Part shown: positions 1-8,240 of the stretch, piece after piece
Layout of the letters: each line of letters starts with the position of its first letter
Position numbering within the stretch: the stretch's first letter is position 1
NCBI GenBank assembly: GCA_017441765.1
Contig: JAFRVK010000047.1
Location: forward strand, 20,040-84,039
From: Erysipelotrichaceae bacterium
GTDB lineage: Bacteria; Bacillota_I; Bacilli_A; Erysipelotrichales; Erysipelotrichaceae
Direction of reading: 5' to 3'
DNA length: 64,000 bases
Translations under genes and position numbers: made by a program
The notes under the pieces: model-generated
Database searches by the model: none
What the model was told of the DNA's origin: nothing
What the model saw: only the letters and a program-made list of their open reading frames with translations

Positions 1-903
1 GGATGCGAGAATTCCGGGGTCGATGAGATCAGTAAGTATCTTGGTTCCTATGATGAGGAACGGATCCGTTTCATGGTCTGTCAGGAGGAAGAAGATGAGA
101 TCGCAAAAGGCTTGAGCATCCTGGAAGAACTCAGCGAACTGACCAAGAAAGACAGAAGAGAAAAGATCTCCATGGACAGACTGATCGTCGGTCTCAAATG
201 CGGAGGATCCGATGGTTTCAGCGGCATCAGTGCCAACCCGACTGTAGGAAAATTCTCCGACCTGCTGATCGAAAGAGGCGGAACGACGATCCTGACAGAG
301 GTCCCGGAAATGTTTGGAGCAGAAAAAGGGCTGATGAACCGGTGCATAAATGAAGAGACCTTTACAAAAACCGTTTCTTTGATCAACAACTTTAAAGACT
401 ATTACCGCGAGAATCATCAGACGATCTATGAGAATCCTTCTCCAGGCAACAAGAAGGGCGGCATCTCCACATTGGAAGACAAATCCAACGGCTGTGTCCA
501 GAAATCGGGAACTGCAGCGATCATGGATGTGCTGGAATATGGCGATACAGTCAAAAGGAAAGGCCTCAATCTTCTGAGTGCTCCGGGCAATGACCTGGTA
601 GCTTCGACGGCTCTGGCTGCAGCAGGCGCACAGATCATCCTGTTTACGACGGGAAGAGGGACGCCGTTTGCCTCGCCGGTACCGACAGTCAAGATCTCAT
701 CCAATACAGGACTGTATGAAAGAAAAAAGAACTGGATCGATTTCAATGCCGGTGAACTGATCGACAGCGAAGAGATGAGTCTAGATCAGATAGGCCGGAA
801 TCTGTATGATCTGGTAAAGGAAACGGCTTCAGGCAGGAAGGTCAAGGCAGAAGAGGAAGGTTACCATGATCTGGCGATCTTCAAGAAAGGCGTAACGCTG
901 TAA
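1..903 (+). CDS. uxaA: Altronate dehydratase, large (catalytic) part, 5' truncated by the window
   Basis: The frame is open from base 1, so the gene starts before the window. Residues upstream of the first visible ATG (base 73) still read as family sequence, beginning GCENSGVDEI. UxaA removes water from D-altronate to give 2-keto-3-deoxygluconate in galacturonate breakdown. The segment GLKCGGSDGFSGI, followed by the NPTVGKFSDLL and LTEVPEMFGAE blocks, is characteristic of the UxaA/GarD catalytic domain. The C-terminal TGRGTPFASPVPTVKISSNT block is also typical. A transporter gene follows after 3 bases, and uxaC, KDPG aldolase and KDG kinase lie downstream, which supports the hexuronate assignment. 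GarD-type galactarate dehydratase is a less likely alternative. Confidence 0.9.
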   Translation, partial: GCENSGVDEISKYLGSYDEERIRFMVCQEEEDEIAKGLSILEELSELTKKDRREKISMDRLIVGLKCGGSDGFSGISANPTVGKFSDLLIERGGTTILTEVPEMFGAEKGLMNRCINEETFTKTVSLINNFKDYYRENHQTIYENPSPGNKKGGISTLEDKSNGCVQKSGTAAIMDVLEYGDTVKRKGLNLLSAPGNDLVASTALAAAGAQIILFTTGRGTPFASPVPTVKISSNTGLYERKKNWIDFNAGELIDSEEMSLDQIGRNLYDLVKETASGRKVKAEEEGYHDLAIFKKGVTL

Positions 904-906
904 AAA

Positions 907-1899
907 ATGAAAGATCTTGCTTTCTCATTGAATATCGTGATGCCCATGACATTCATGATGGCGTTGGGTTATATTTTCAGAAAGATCGGCTTGTTCGACG
1001 ATCCTTTTCTGCGTACGGGAAAGAAGTTCTGTTTCTATGTGCTGCTGTCGTGTTCGCTCTTCAAAAATCTCTATGATTCCGATCTTGACGATTTGCCTTG
1101 CCGTTTCATCATCTATCTGATCATTGCGATTTTTGTCGAGATCGCACTGTCCTTCTTTGCGGCGAAGCTGATCGCCGATAAGAAGCAGGAAGAAGGCGTG
1201 ATCGCCCAAGGCTGTTTCCGCAGCAATTTTGCGTATATCGGTTTTCCTTTAGCGACGATGTTTTTCAGCGATGAACTGCTGATCCAGAGAACGAATTCCG
1301 AGATCTCTCTGGCATCGATCTTCGTGATCCCGTTGTTCAATATCTTCGCGGTGATCGCGCTGTTGAAGGGGAATGAAGATGGAGATAAAAAGACGATGTT
1401 GAAGAGATCGATCAAAGGAATCCTCAGGAATCCCTGCATCCTTTCGGTCTTTGCCGGGATGCTGGTGCTGTTTACGCGTATCCTGTTTCCTGCGGTATCG
1501 TTCCTGTTCAGGGATGAAATGCCTTCCTTGTATAAGGCGCTGTCCTATCTGGCATCCATGTCGACGCCTTTTGCCTTCCTGCTGGTGGGAGCGGATATGG
1601 ACTTTTCCCGCAGCGTGAAGGATCTGGGAAAGCTGATGAAGGTCATCGCTTTAAAGGACTTTGTGTTCCCTGTGCTTTTTATCTTAGGCGCATATCTCTT
1701 CCGTGCGGCGGACAGCGTGGAATATGCGATCCTGGTCTCTGTTTTCGCTTCACCGACAGCCGTCTCTTCAGCGATCATGGCACACGAAATGAACGGAGAC
1801 AGCGACCTGGCAAGCGAGATCGTCGTCTATACGACACTAGTCTCGATCATCAGTCTGCTGGTGATCATCTACCTGCTCAGGATCACCGGTCTGGTATGA
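907..1899 (+). CDS. AEC-family (auxin efflux carrier-like) permease
   Basis: This is a 330-residue, very hydrophobic protein with about ten predicted membrane segments, matching the usual length and layout of the AEC/malate-permease family. The N-terminal segment through GYIFRKIGLFDD and a C-terminal half with SPTAVSSAIMA fit the family. It begins 3 bases after the uxaA stop, so it is translated from the same mRNA. No clear Shine-Dalgarno site is visible apart from the end of uxaA, which suggests coupled translation. AEC members move carboxylates such as malate. Inside a uronate operon a uronate or related sugar acid is a reasonable but unproven substrate. Confidence 0.85.
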   Translation: MKDLAFSLNIVMPMTFMMALGYIFRKIGLFDDPFLRTGKKFCFYVLLSCSLFKNLYDSDLDDLPCRFIIYLIIAIFVEIALSFFAAKLIADKKQEEGVIAQGCFRSNFAYIGFPLATMFFSDELLIQRTNSEISLASIFVIPLFNIFAVIALLKGNEDGDKKTMLKRSIKGILRNPCILSVFAGMLVLFTRILFPAVSFLFRDEMPSLYKALSYLASMSTPFAFLLVGADMDFSRSVKDLGKLMKVIALKDFVFPVLFILGAYLFRAADSVEYAILVSVFASPTAVSSAIMAHEMNGDSDLASEIVVYTTLVSIISLLVIIYLLRITGLV

Positions 1900-1981
1900 A
1901 ACCATAAATATACTTGTTGTGCCTAAATGCTTCTATGAAGGCAAAGAACGATTATAAAATATAGATACAGGAGAAAATGAT

Positions 1982-3406
1982 ATGAAGGAATTCATGGGAA
2001 AAGACTTTCTTTTGACCAACGATGTTGCGAAGCATCTTTATCATGACTATGCAGCAAAGATGCCGATCATCGATTATCACTGTCATATCTCTCAAAAAGA
2101 GATCTACGAGAACAGACAGTTCAAGACGATTACGGAAGTCTGGCTTGGCGGCGATCACTACAAATGGAGACAGATGCGGACCAACGGCATCGATGAGAAA
2201 TACATTACCGGGGATGCTTCCGATCTGGAGAAATTCAAAGCATGGGCAAAAACCCTGTCCCATCTGATCGGAAACCCTTTGTATCACTGGTCGCATCTGG
2301 AACTGCAGAGATATTTCCATATCTATGAACCTCTGACGGAGGATAATGCCGAAGAGATCTTCAACAGATGCAACGAGATACTGAAGACCCTGACCGTCAG
2401 AAAGATACTGGAAGATTCCAGAGTAAATATCATCTGTACGACTGATGATCCTTGCGATGATCTGCATTATCACAAACTATTGAAAGAGGATCAGACTCTC
2501 AAGACGCTGGTCGTTCCCTGTTTCCGTCCGGATAAGGCAAACAACATAGAGAAAAAGGATTATCTGGAATATATCGCTAAATTGGAAGAAGTCAGTGAAA
2601 GGAAGATCACAAACTTCAAGGAACTGTGCGATGTTTTAGATGAAAGGATCGATTTCTTTGCATCTATGGGCTGCAGAGCTTCGGATCACGCTTTGGAATA
2701 TGTTATGTATGAACCGGCGGAAGAGGAAGAGATCGAGAGGATCTTTGCCAAGAGACTGAATGGTGAAATGGTCGATAGAAAAGAAGAACTGCGATTCAAG
2801 ACGGCATTAATGAGACATCTGGCAAAAGTTTATTACGAGAAAAACTGGGTCATGCAGCTGCACTATGGCGCAAGACGCGATAACAATACGCGCATGTATG
2901 AGAAACTGGGACCGGATACCGGCTATGATGCGATCAACAATCAGGCTCCGAGTTCGGAAATGGCAGCTTTCCTCGACAGTCTCGAGAAAGAAAACAGTCT
3001 GCCTAAGACAGTCATCTATTCGCTGAATCCTAACGACAACGCCGTGATCATGGCGACGATAGGCTGTTTCCAGGGCGAAAGCAAAGGCAAGCTTCAGCAC
3101 GGCTCGGCCTGGTGGTTCAACGATCACAAGAAAGGAATGCTGGAACAGATGGAGACTCTGGCCAACGACGGAATGCTGGCAAACTTCATCGGCATGCTGA
3201 CAGATTCGAGAAGTTTCCTGTCCTATACCAGACACGAATATTTCCGTCGTATCCTGTGTGATTTTATCGGTACTCTGGTAGAAAACGGCGAATATCCGAA
3301 TGACGACGAGATCCTGAAAGAAATCGTTGAAAACATATCCTATTACAATGCAGTCGAATATCTGGGATTCAATGACCAGAAACAGACAGATCAGGAGGAA
3401 GAATAA
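1982..3406 (+). CDS. uxaC: Glucuronate/galacturonate isomerase
   Basis: A 474-residue protein of the amidohydrolase-like uronate isomerase family, full length for UxaC. It converts D-glucuronate to D-fructuronate and D-galacturonate to D-tagaturonate. The N-terminal IDYHCHI motif supplies the paired metal-ligand histidines, and YHWSHLELQRYF is a conserved family block. The start is set by AGGAG about 9 bases before ATG 1982. The gene follows an 82-base gap after the permease, which could hold a secondary promoter, although I see no strong one. The KDPG aldolase begins 2 bases after the stop. It acts in the cytosol as the entry step of the Ashwell pathway. Confidence 0.97.
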   Translation: MKEFMGKDFLLTNDVAKHLYHDYAAKMPIIDYHCHISQKEIYENRQFKTITEVWLGGDHYKWRQMRTNGIDEKYITGDASDLEKFKAWAKTLSHLIGNPLYHWSHLELQRYFHIYEPLTEDNAEEIFNRCNEILKTLTVRKILEDSRVNIICTTDDPCDDLHYHKLLKEDQTLKTLVVPCFRPDKANNIEKKDYLEYIAKLEEVSERKITNFKELCDVLDERIDFFASMGCRASDHALEYVMYEPAEEEEIERIFAKRLNGEMVDRKEELRFKTALMRHLAKVYYEKNWVMQLHYGARRDNNTRMYEKLGPDTGYDAINNQAPSSEMAAFLDSLEKENSLPKTVIYSLNPNDNAVIMATIGCFQGESKGKLQHGSAWWFNDHKKGMLEQMETLANDGMLANFIGMLTDSRSFLSYTRHEYFRRILCDFIGTLVENGEYPNDDEILKEIVENISYYNAVEYLGFNDQKQTDQEEE

Positions 3407-3407
3407 T

Positions 3408-4367
3408 ATGAATGATATCTGCAAGAAGATCCATGACATCGGTATCGTACCAGTGATCGCTCTGGATCATGTCGAAGACGCAGCGCCTCTGGCGAAAGCG
3501 CTCTGTTCAGGAGGGCTTCCGGTTGCGGAAGTTACCTACAGGACGGAAGCGGCTCATGATGCGATGATCGAAATGCGCAAAGCCTGTCCGAAAATGCTGA
3601 TCGGTGCCGGAACCGTCACAAGCAGAGCACAGGTCGATTCCGCTCTGGAAGCAGGCGCGCAGTTTATCGTTTCTCCGGGTATCAATGCCGATACGGTAGC
3701 GTACTGTCTGGAAAAAGGCGTGCCGATCCTGCCAGGGACATCCTGTGCTTCAGATCTGGAGATCGCCATGTATTATGGCCTGGATGTAGTGAAATTCTTC
3801 CCAGCGGAACAGCTGGGCGGACTGAAGATGATCAAGGCTCTGGCTGCCCCCTACAACAAGCTTAAATTCATGCCGACCGGCGGGATCAAGGAAAGCAACG
3901 TCAATGACTATCTGAATGATCCGGTGATCCTGGCCTGCGGCGGTACCTGGATGATTGACAAGAAAGCGATTGCCGATAAGGATTTCGGTAAAATCGAAGA
4001 ACTTACCAGAAACGCGGTCAAGGCGATGCTTGGACTGAAGATCAAACACATCGGTATCAATTCCGAGAATGGTAACGGTATTGCTCTGGCTCAGAAGTTT
4101 GCGAAGTTCTTCAATGGAAATGTCAGGGAAACATCCAAAGGCTGGTTCGGTTCGGACTTTGCCGAGGTCATGGATGAAGATCATCCATTCGGCAAGCACG
4201 GACATATCGGTGTCCAGGTCAACAACGTCGACAGAGCAAAGAGATACTATGAATCGCAGGGCTATCAGTTTGATGAATCGACCGCTTCCTATGATGAGAA
4301 GGGCGATCTGAAATTTATCTATTTTAAAGAAGAAATCGGTGGATTTGCGATCCACCTGGTCAGATAG
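3408..4367 (+). CDS. KDPG/KHG aldolase fused to a C-terminal VOC (glyoxalase-fold) domain
   Basis: The ATG at 3408, preceded by AGGAGG inside the end of uxaC, gives 319 residues. The open frame continues 27 codons further upstream inside uxaC, but that part is not family sequence. Residues 1-210 are class I KDPG aldolase: E41 in EVTYRT, R45, the GAGTV block, and Schiff-base lysine K129 in VVKFFPAE. It splits 2-keto-3-deoxy-6-phosphogluconate to pyruvate and glyceraldehyde-3-phosphate. Residues about 211-319 look like a VOC repeat, with H214 (KHIGIN), E253, H266 (GHIGVQ) and H316 in positions that could bind a metal. KdgA normally stops near 205-215 residues, so this is a fusion. KDG kinase follows 10 bases later. 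Confidence 0.92.
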   Translation: MNDICKKIHDIGIVPVIALDHVEDAAPLAKALCSGGLPVAEVTYRTEAAHDAMIEMRKACPKMLIGAGTVTSRAQVDSALEAGAQFIVSPGINADTVAYCLEKGVPILPGTSCASDLEIAMYYGLDVVKFFPAEQLGGLKMIKALAAPYNKLKFMPTGGIKESNVNDYLNDPVILACGGTWMIDKKAIADKDFGKIEELTRNAVKAMLGLKIKHIGINSENGNGIALAQKFAKFFNGNVRETSKGWFGSDFAEVMDEDHPFGKHGHIGVQVNNVDRAKRYYESQGYQFDESTASYDEKGDLKFIYFKEEIGGFAIHLVR

Positions 4368-4377
4368 GAGGATCAAT

Positions 4378-5397
4378 ATGAAGATCGTAACAATGGGCGA
4401 GATCATGCTGAGGCTGTCTTCGCCCGGCAATTCCCGTTTTGTGCAATGTGACAGTTTCGATGTCTGCTACGGCGGCGGAGAAGCCAATGTGGCGGTATCG
4501 CTGGCCAACTACGGCCATGATGCCTACTTTGTCTCCAAGGTACCTTCACACGAGATCGGACAGTGCGCCGTCAACGCCTTGAGAAGATATGGTGTCCATA
4601 CCGACTACATCGCCAGAGGCGGAGACCGGCTTGGCATCTATTATCTGGAGACCGGCGCTTCCATGCGTCCTTCCAAAGTCATCTACGACAGAGCAGGATC
4701 ATCCATTGCCGAAGCAAAACCCGAAGACTTTGATTTTGACAGGATCTTTGAAGGTGCCGACTGGTTCCACTGGTCAGGCATCACACCGGCGATCTCCGAT
4801 GCTTCCGCAAAGAATCTGGAACTGGCGCTGATCGCCGCCAAGAAGGCGGGAGCGACTGTCTCCTGTGACCTGAACTTCCGCAAGAAACTGTGGACTTCGG
4901 AAAAAGCTATCTCCATCATGCGTCCGCTGATGAAATATGTCGATGTCTGCATCGGCAACGAAGAGGACGCCCAGCTCTGTCTCGGTTTCAAGCCGAAAGC
5001 GGATGTCGAAGCAGGAAAGACGGATGCGGAAGGATACAAAGAAATCTTTAAACAAATGGCAGAAGAATTCGGTTTCAGTTATGTCGTCTCAACATTAAGA
5101 GAATCCTATTCAGCGACACATAACGGCTGGAAGGCACTGATCTATAACGGCAAGGAATTCTATGAATCCAAGCATTACGATATCTTCCCGATCATCGACC
5201 GGGTCGGCGGAGGAGATTCCTTCTCCGGCGGCATCATTCATGGCCTGCTGACGATGAATGATCAGGCAGAAGCTCTGGAGTTCGCGGTGGCAGCCAGCGC
5301 TTTGAAACACACGATTCCGACGGATTTCAATATGGTCAGTGAAGCGGAAGTGAAAGCTCTTGCACAGGGCAATGCTTCCGGTAGAGTACAGAGGTAA
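4378..5397 (+). CDS. kdgK: 2-keto-3-deoxygluconate kinase (PfkB family)
   Basis: A 339-residue PfkB-type sugar kinase. It begins at ATG 4378 behind AGGAGG that overlaps the end of the aldolase gene. The N-terminal MGEIMLRLSSP and GGGEANVAVSLA segments and the C-terminal RVGGGDSFSGG signature (D280 as catalytic base) are those of KdgK-like kinases. It phosphorylates KDG at O6 to make the substrate of the aldolase encoded just upstream. An internal insertion near residues 200-225, rich in charged residues, is a little longer than in some homologues. Adjacency to the aldolase, uxaA and uxaC makes KDG the most likely substrate. Confidence 0.93.
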   Translation: MKIVTMGEIMLRLSSPGNSRFVQCDSFDVCYGGGEANVAVSLANYGHDAYFVSKVPSHEIGQCAVNALRRYGVHTDYIARGGDRLGIYYLETGASMRPSKVIYDRAGSSIAEAKPEDFDFDRIFEGADWFHWSGITPAISDASAKNLELALIAAKKAGATVSCDLNFRKKLWTSEKAISIMRPLMKYVDVCIGNEEDAQLCLGFKPKADVEAGKTDAEGYKEIFKQMAEEFGFSYVVSTLRESYSATHNGWKALIYNGKEFYESKHYDIFPIIDRVGGGDSFSGGIIHGLLTMNDQAEALEFAVAASALKHTIPTDFNMVSEAEVKALAQGNASGRVQR

Positions 5398-5402
5398 ATA
5401 AT

Positions 5403-6209
5403 ATGGCAGAATTTTCTATGAACAGTTTCCTATTAACAGACAAGGTAGCATTAGTCACAGGAGCCAGTGACGGTATCGGTTTCGGTATCGCCTGCGGAAT
5501 GGCTAAAGCTGGAGCGAAGATCGTCTTCAACAGCAGAAACCAGGAAAAAGTAGATGCGGCGATCGCCAGATACAAAGAGAACGGAGTCGATGCCAGAGGT
5601 TTTGTCTGCGATGTCACGGATGAAGAAGCCGTCAGGGAAATGGTTAGAACGATCAAGGAAGAGATCGGGGTCATCGATATCCTGGTAAACAATGCGGCCA
5701 TCATCAAGAGAGTACCGATGACGGAAATGGATGAAAAGGATTTTCGAAAGATCATCGATACCGATCTGGTGGCGCCTTATATCGTATCCAAAGCCGTCAT
5801 TCCCGATATGATCGAAAAAGGTCACGGCAAGATCATCAATATCTGCTCGATGATGTCTGAACTGGGCAGGGAGACGGTATCGGCATATGCGGCAGCCAAA
5901 GGCGGACTGAAGATGCTGACAAGAAACATCTGTTCAGAATACGGCGGAGCCAATATCCAGTGCAACGCCATCGGCCCGGGCTATATCGCAACCAAACAGA
6001 CGGCACCGTTAAGAGAAAGACAGCCTGACGGATCAAGAAGCCCGTTCGATCAGTTTATCATCTCCAAGACTCCTGTCGGCAGATGGGGAGATGTCGAAGA
6101 TCTGATGGGACCGGCCGTATTCCTGGCCAGCGATGCTTCTGATTTCGTCAATGGACATATCCTTTATGTCGATGGCGGTATCCTTGCCTATATCGGGAAA
6201 CAGCCATAA
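5403..6209 (+). CDS. SDR-family oxidoreductase, gluconate 5-dehydrogenase/KduD-like
   Basis: A classical short-chain dehydrogenase of 268 residues. The NAD(P) glycine motif TGASDGIG is at 19-26, NNAAI near 96-100, the catalytic Ser near 149, and Y162-x3-K166. Close relatives are annotated gluconate 5-dehydrogenase (Ga5DH, IdnO) or 2-deoxy-D-gluconate 3-dehydrogenase (KduD). In this operon it could interconvert 5-keto-gluconate/gluconate or 2,5-diketo-3-deoxygluconate/KDG, feeding KdgK. The start at 5403, five bases after kdgK, lacks a strong ribosome site, so coupling is likely. The substrate is not determinable from sequence alone. Confidence 0.85.
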   Translation: MAEFSMNSFLLTDKVALVTGASDGIGFGIACGMAKAGAKIVFNSRNQEKVDAAIARYKENGVDARGFVCDVTDEEAVREMVRTIKEEIGVIDILVNNAAIIKRVPMTEMDEKDFRKIIDTDLVAPYIVSKAVIPDMIEKGHGKIINICSMMSELGRETVSAYAAAKGGLKMLTRNICSEYGGANIQCNAIGPGYIATKQTAPLRERQPDGSRSPFDQFIISKTPVGRWGDVEDLMGPAVFLASDASDFVNGHILYVDGGILAYIGKQP

Positions 6210-6233
6210 GAGGCACGGTAGAAAGAGATCATT

Positions 6234-7298
6234 ATGAAACAGAATTTCCTTCCGAGATATACGATCGGCACAGACGCTTTTGAAATGATCCGGAAGATCG
6301 TTCTGCCTTATGGAAACAGGATAGGACTGATCTATGGAGAAAAAGCCTTTTCAGCCAGCAGAGAAAAGCTTCTTCCTGCCTTAGAGGATTTCGAGATCGT
6401 TCATCAGGAAGTCTATGGAAAAGAGGCATCCTATGCCAATATCAACAGGCTGAAGAACTGTCCCCAGCTCAAGGAAGCAGACGCTCTTCTGGCAGTCGGA
6501 GGAGGCAAATGCCTTGATGTCGTCAAGACCGTAGGAGACATGCTGGAGAAACCGGTATTCACGGTTGCCAGCATCGCTTCGACCTGCGCTGCCGTAACAA
6601 AGATCGCCATCATTCACAACGATGACGGATCGTTCAAAGAGATCTATCGGCTGAAGAATGTCCCGGTACACTGCTTCATCGACCCGGAAATCATCGTCCA
6701 TGCGCCATCAGAGTATTTCTGGGCAGGCATGGGGGATACGATGGCCAAACATGTGGAAAGCGTCTTTTCTTCCAGAAATGATGTGACGGATTTTGAAAGC
6801 AGTTTCGGCGTCGCCGTCTCTGAATTGTGCTATGAACCGATTCTGGAAAAAGGCGAGAAAGCCTATAATGATGTGCGAAGACATATCGTATCTGCGGAAG
6901 TGGAGGATGTGATCAAATCGATCATCATCGCTACCGGAACAGTTTCCGTCAGTGTCGATCCGAACTACAATTCCGCTCTGGCTCACGCTCTGTATTACGG
7001 GCTGACGGTCAGGGAGTGGATGGAGCGGAAACATCTGCATGGCGAGATCGTATCCTATGGGACGCTGGTTCAGCTGATGCTGGATGGACAGCAGGAGGAA
7101 CTGGAAAGAGTCTACGGATTCAACAGGAAAGTCAAGCTTCCTGTCTGTCTGAAGGATCTGGATCTGGAAAAAGAAGATCCGCTGGATGATGTCCTGGATG
7201 CAACCATCATCAATCCGGAACTGGATCATATCCCGTATCCGATCACAAAACAGATGGTCAGAGATGCCATCGACAAACTGGAAGATTATAAGGGATAA
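6234..7298 (+). CDS. Iron-containing alcohol dehydrogenase family, glycerol-dehydrogenase-like
   Basis: A 354-residue group III (iron or zinc) dehydrogenase. The GGGKCLDVVK nucleotide-binding block is near residue 85. Candidate metal ligands are Asp and His in GDTMAKHVES, His in NSALAHALYYG and His in HLHGEIVSYG. This is the GldA-like branch rather than the long-chain butanol dehydrogenase branch seen at 40847. It is the last plus-strand gene of the first uronate operon. It may oxidise or reduce a uronate-derived polyol or keto acid, for example as an alternative reductase for tagaturonate, since no uxaB is visible in the window. That last point is inference only. Confidence 0.85.
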   Translation: MKQNFLPRYTIGTDAFEMIRKIVLPYGNRIGLIYGEKAFSASREKLLPALEDFEIVHQEVYGKEASYANINRLKNCPQLKEADALLAVGGGKCLDVVKTVGDMLEKPVFTVASIASTCAAVTKIAIIHNDDGSFKEIYRLKNVPVHCFIDPEIIVHAPSEYFWAGMGDTMAKHVESVFSSRNDVTDFESSFGVAVSELCYEPILEKGEKAYNDVRRHIVSAEVEDVIKSIIIATGTVSVSVDPNYNSALAHALYYGLTVREWMERKHLHGEIVSYGTLVQLMLDGQQEELERVYGFNRKVKLPVCLKDLDLEKEDPLDDVLDATIINPELDHIPYPITKQMVRDAIDKLEDYKG

Positions 7299-7317
7299 AA
7301 AAAGAAGCTTACGCTTC
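7297..7317 (-). terminator. Intrinsic terminator of the minus-strand small gene
   Basis: Read on the minus strand, the hairpin GAAGC-GTAA-GCTTC is followed directly by seven T residues. It starts immediately after the stop codon of the minus-strand gene at 7318-7542. There is no T run on the plus side, so it serves the minus-strand gene. It is good evidence that this short gene is transcribed. Confidence 0.75.
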
Positions 7318-7542
7318 CTATTGAAGATATCTGGTCGGTATGAGTGCCAGGATGATGGTTATGGCCAGGATGACGATCGCCGTCTTTCTGAGCTTTATCT
7401 CTTTCTCGTTGTACTGCAGAGGAATGGAGGTCTTCTGCTGCCTGGTGGAAAAAGAGACTCTGACATAGCCGATCATAAAGATCCCGATGAAGGCACCGAT
7501 ATACATCAGGATATCTCTGATCGTAACAAACACTTTAATCAT
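7318..7542 (-). CDS. Small two-helix membrane protein of unknown function
   Basis: A 74-residue open frame on the strand opposite both uronate operons. Two hydrophobic stretches (about residues 5-27 and 53-70) flank a polar, basic loop, which predicts a small integral membrane protein. The ribosome site is weak (GAG 5-6 bases before ATG), but a canonical terminator abuts the stop codon, which argues the gene is real. No family is recognised. It separates the two uronate transcription units. A comparable but non-homologous small membrane protein is encoded at 12220-12420 in the second operon. Confidence 0.6.
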   Translation of the reverse strand: MIKVFVTIRDILMYIGAFIGIFMIGYVRVSFSTRQQKTSIPLQYNEKEIKLRKTAIVILAITIILALIPTRYLQ

Positions 7543-7589
7543 AAACTCATTTTATAACATACCTATCGTTCATACAAGGAGGACGAAAC

Positions 7590-8240
7590 ATGAAAGTCGT
7601 ACTGATTCACACAAGCCCCGTTTCTTTAAATGATTTGAAAGCATTATTCAAGGAGATCGTTCCTGAAGTGGAAATGGTCAACATCATTGATGATTCCCTG
7701 CTGGATGAAGTCAAAAAGGTCGGTCATATCAATTCCAGCATCATCTCCCGCATGTGCAGCTATGTCCAGGTTGCCAAGACGCTGGAACCTGATCTGATCT
7801 TCAATCAGTGTTCCTCGGTAGGAGAAGCTTTTGATATCGCCAGGACACAGGCTTCCTGCAAGACGCTGAAAATCGATGAACCGATGGCAGAAAAAGCAGT
7901 CGAGCTCGGTTCAAAGATCGGAGTCGTAGCGACAGTCGCTTCGACGATGGCTCCAAGCTGCAACCTGGTGAGACGCAAGGCTCTGGAAGCAGGCAAAGAA
8001 GTCGAGGTCAGAGAATATCTGGTCAACGGAGCGCTGGATATCCTGATGAGCGGCGATGTACAGAAACACAACGAACTGGTCATCGAAGTGATCCGGAAAG
8101 CGGAAGAAGAAAACGATGTCGTCGTACTGGCACAGGGCTCTATGACAGCGATCCTGCCGTTGCTGACAGAAACAACGAAACCGATTCTGACCTCGCCAAG
8201 ACTGGCTGTAGAAAGAGTCAGAAAGGAACTGGGTCTTTGA
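7590..8240 (+). CDS. Aspartate/glutamate racemase-fold protein with only one catalytic cysteine
   Basis: A 216-residue protein of the Asp/Glu racemase superfamily, first gene of the second uronate operon, with a strong AAGGAGG site. The first catalytic-cysteine motif is present (FNQCSSVGEA, C74). At the second site, where racemases have Gly/Ala-Cys-Thr, this protein reads VLAQGSMTA (Q182-G183-S184) with no cysteine. Two-base racemisation is therefore unlikely. Isomerase, decarboxylase or lyase activity, as in other single-Cys members, is more plausible. The next gene, a DUF1537 kinase, overlaps its stop codon, so the two products probably act on successive intermediates. The substrate is unknown. 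Confidence 0.75.
   Translation: MKVVLIHTSPVSLNDLKALFKEIVPEVEMVNIIDDSLLDEVKKVGHINSSIISRMCSYVQVAKTLEPDLIFNQCSSVGEAFDIARTQASCKTLKIDEPMAEKAVELGSKIGVVATVASTMAPSCNLVRRKALEAGKEVEVREYLVNGALDILMSGDVQKHNELVIEVIRKAEEENDVVVLAQGSMTAILPLLTETTKPILTSPRLAVERVRKELGL

Noticed and set aside
3327..3407. Longer N terminus for the KDPG aldolase
   Set aside because: The 27 upstream codons lie inside uxaC and are not family sequence; the AGGAGG supports ATG 3408.
2807..3439. A 210-codon open frame opposite uxaC
   Set aside because: It is antisense to a well-supported gene, has no ribosome site and no recognisable family; it reflects the codon pattern of uxaC.
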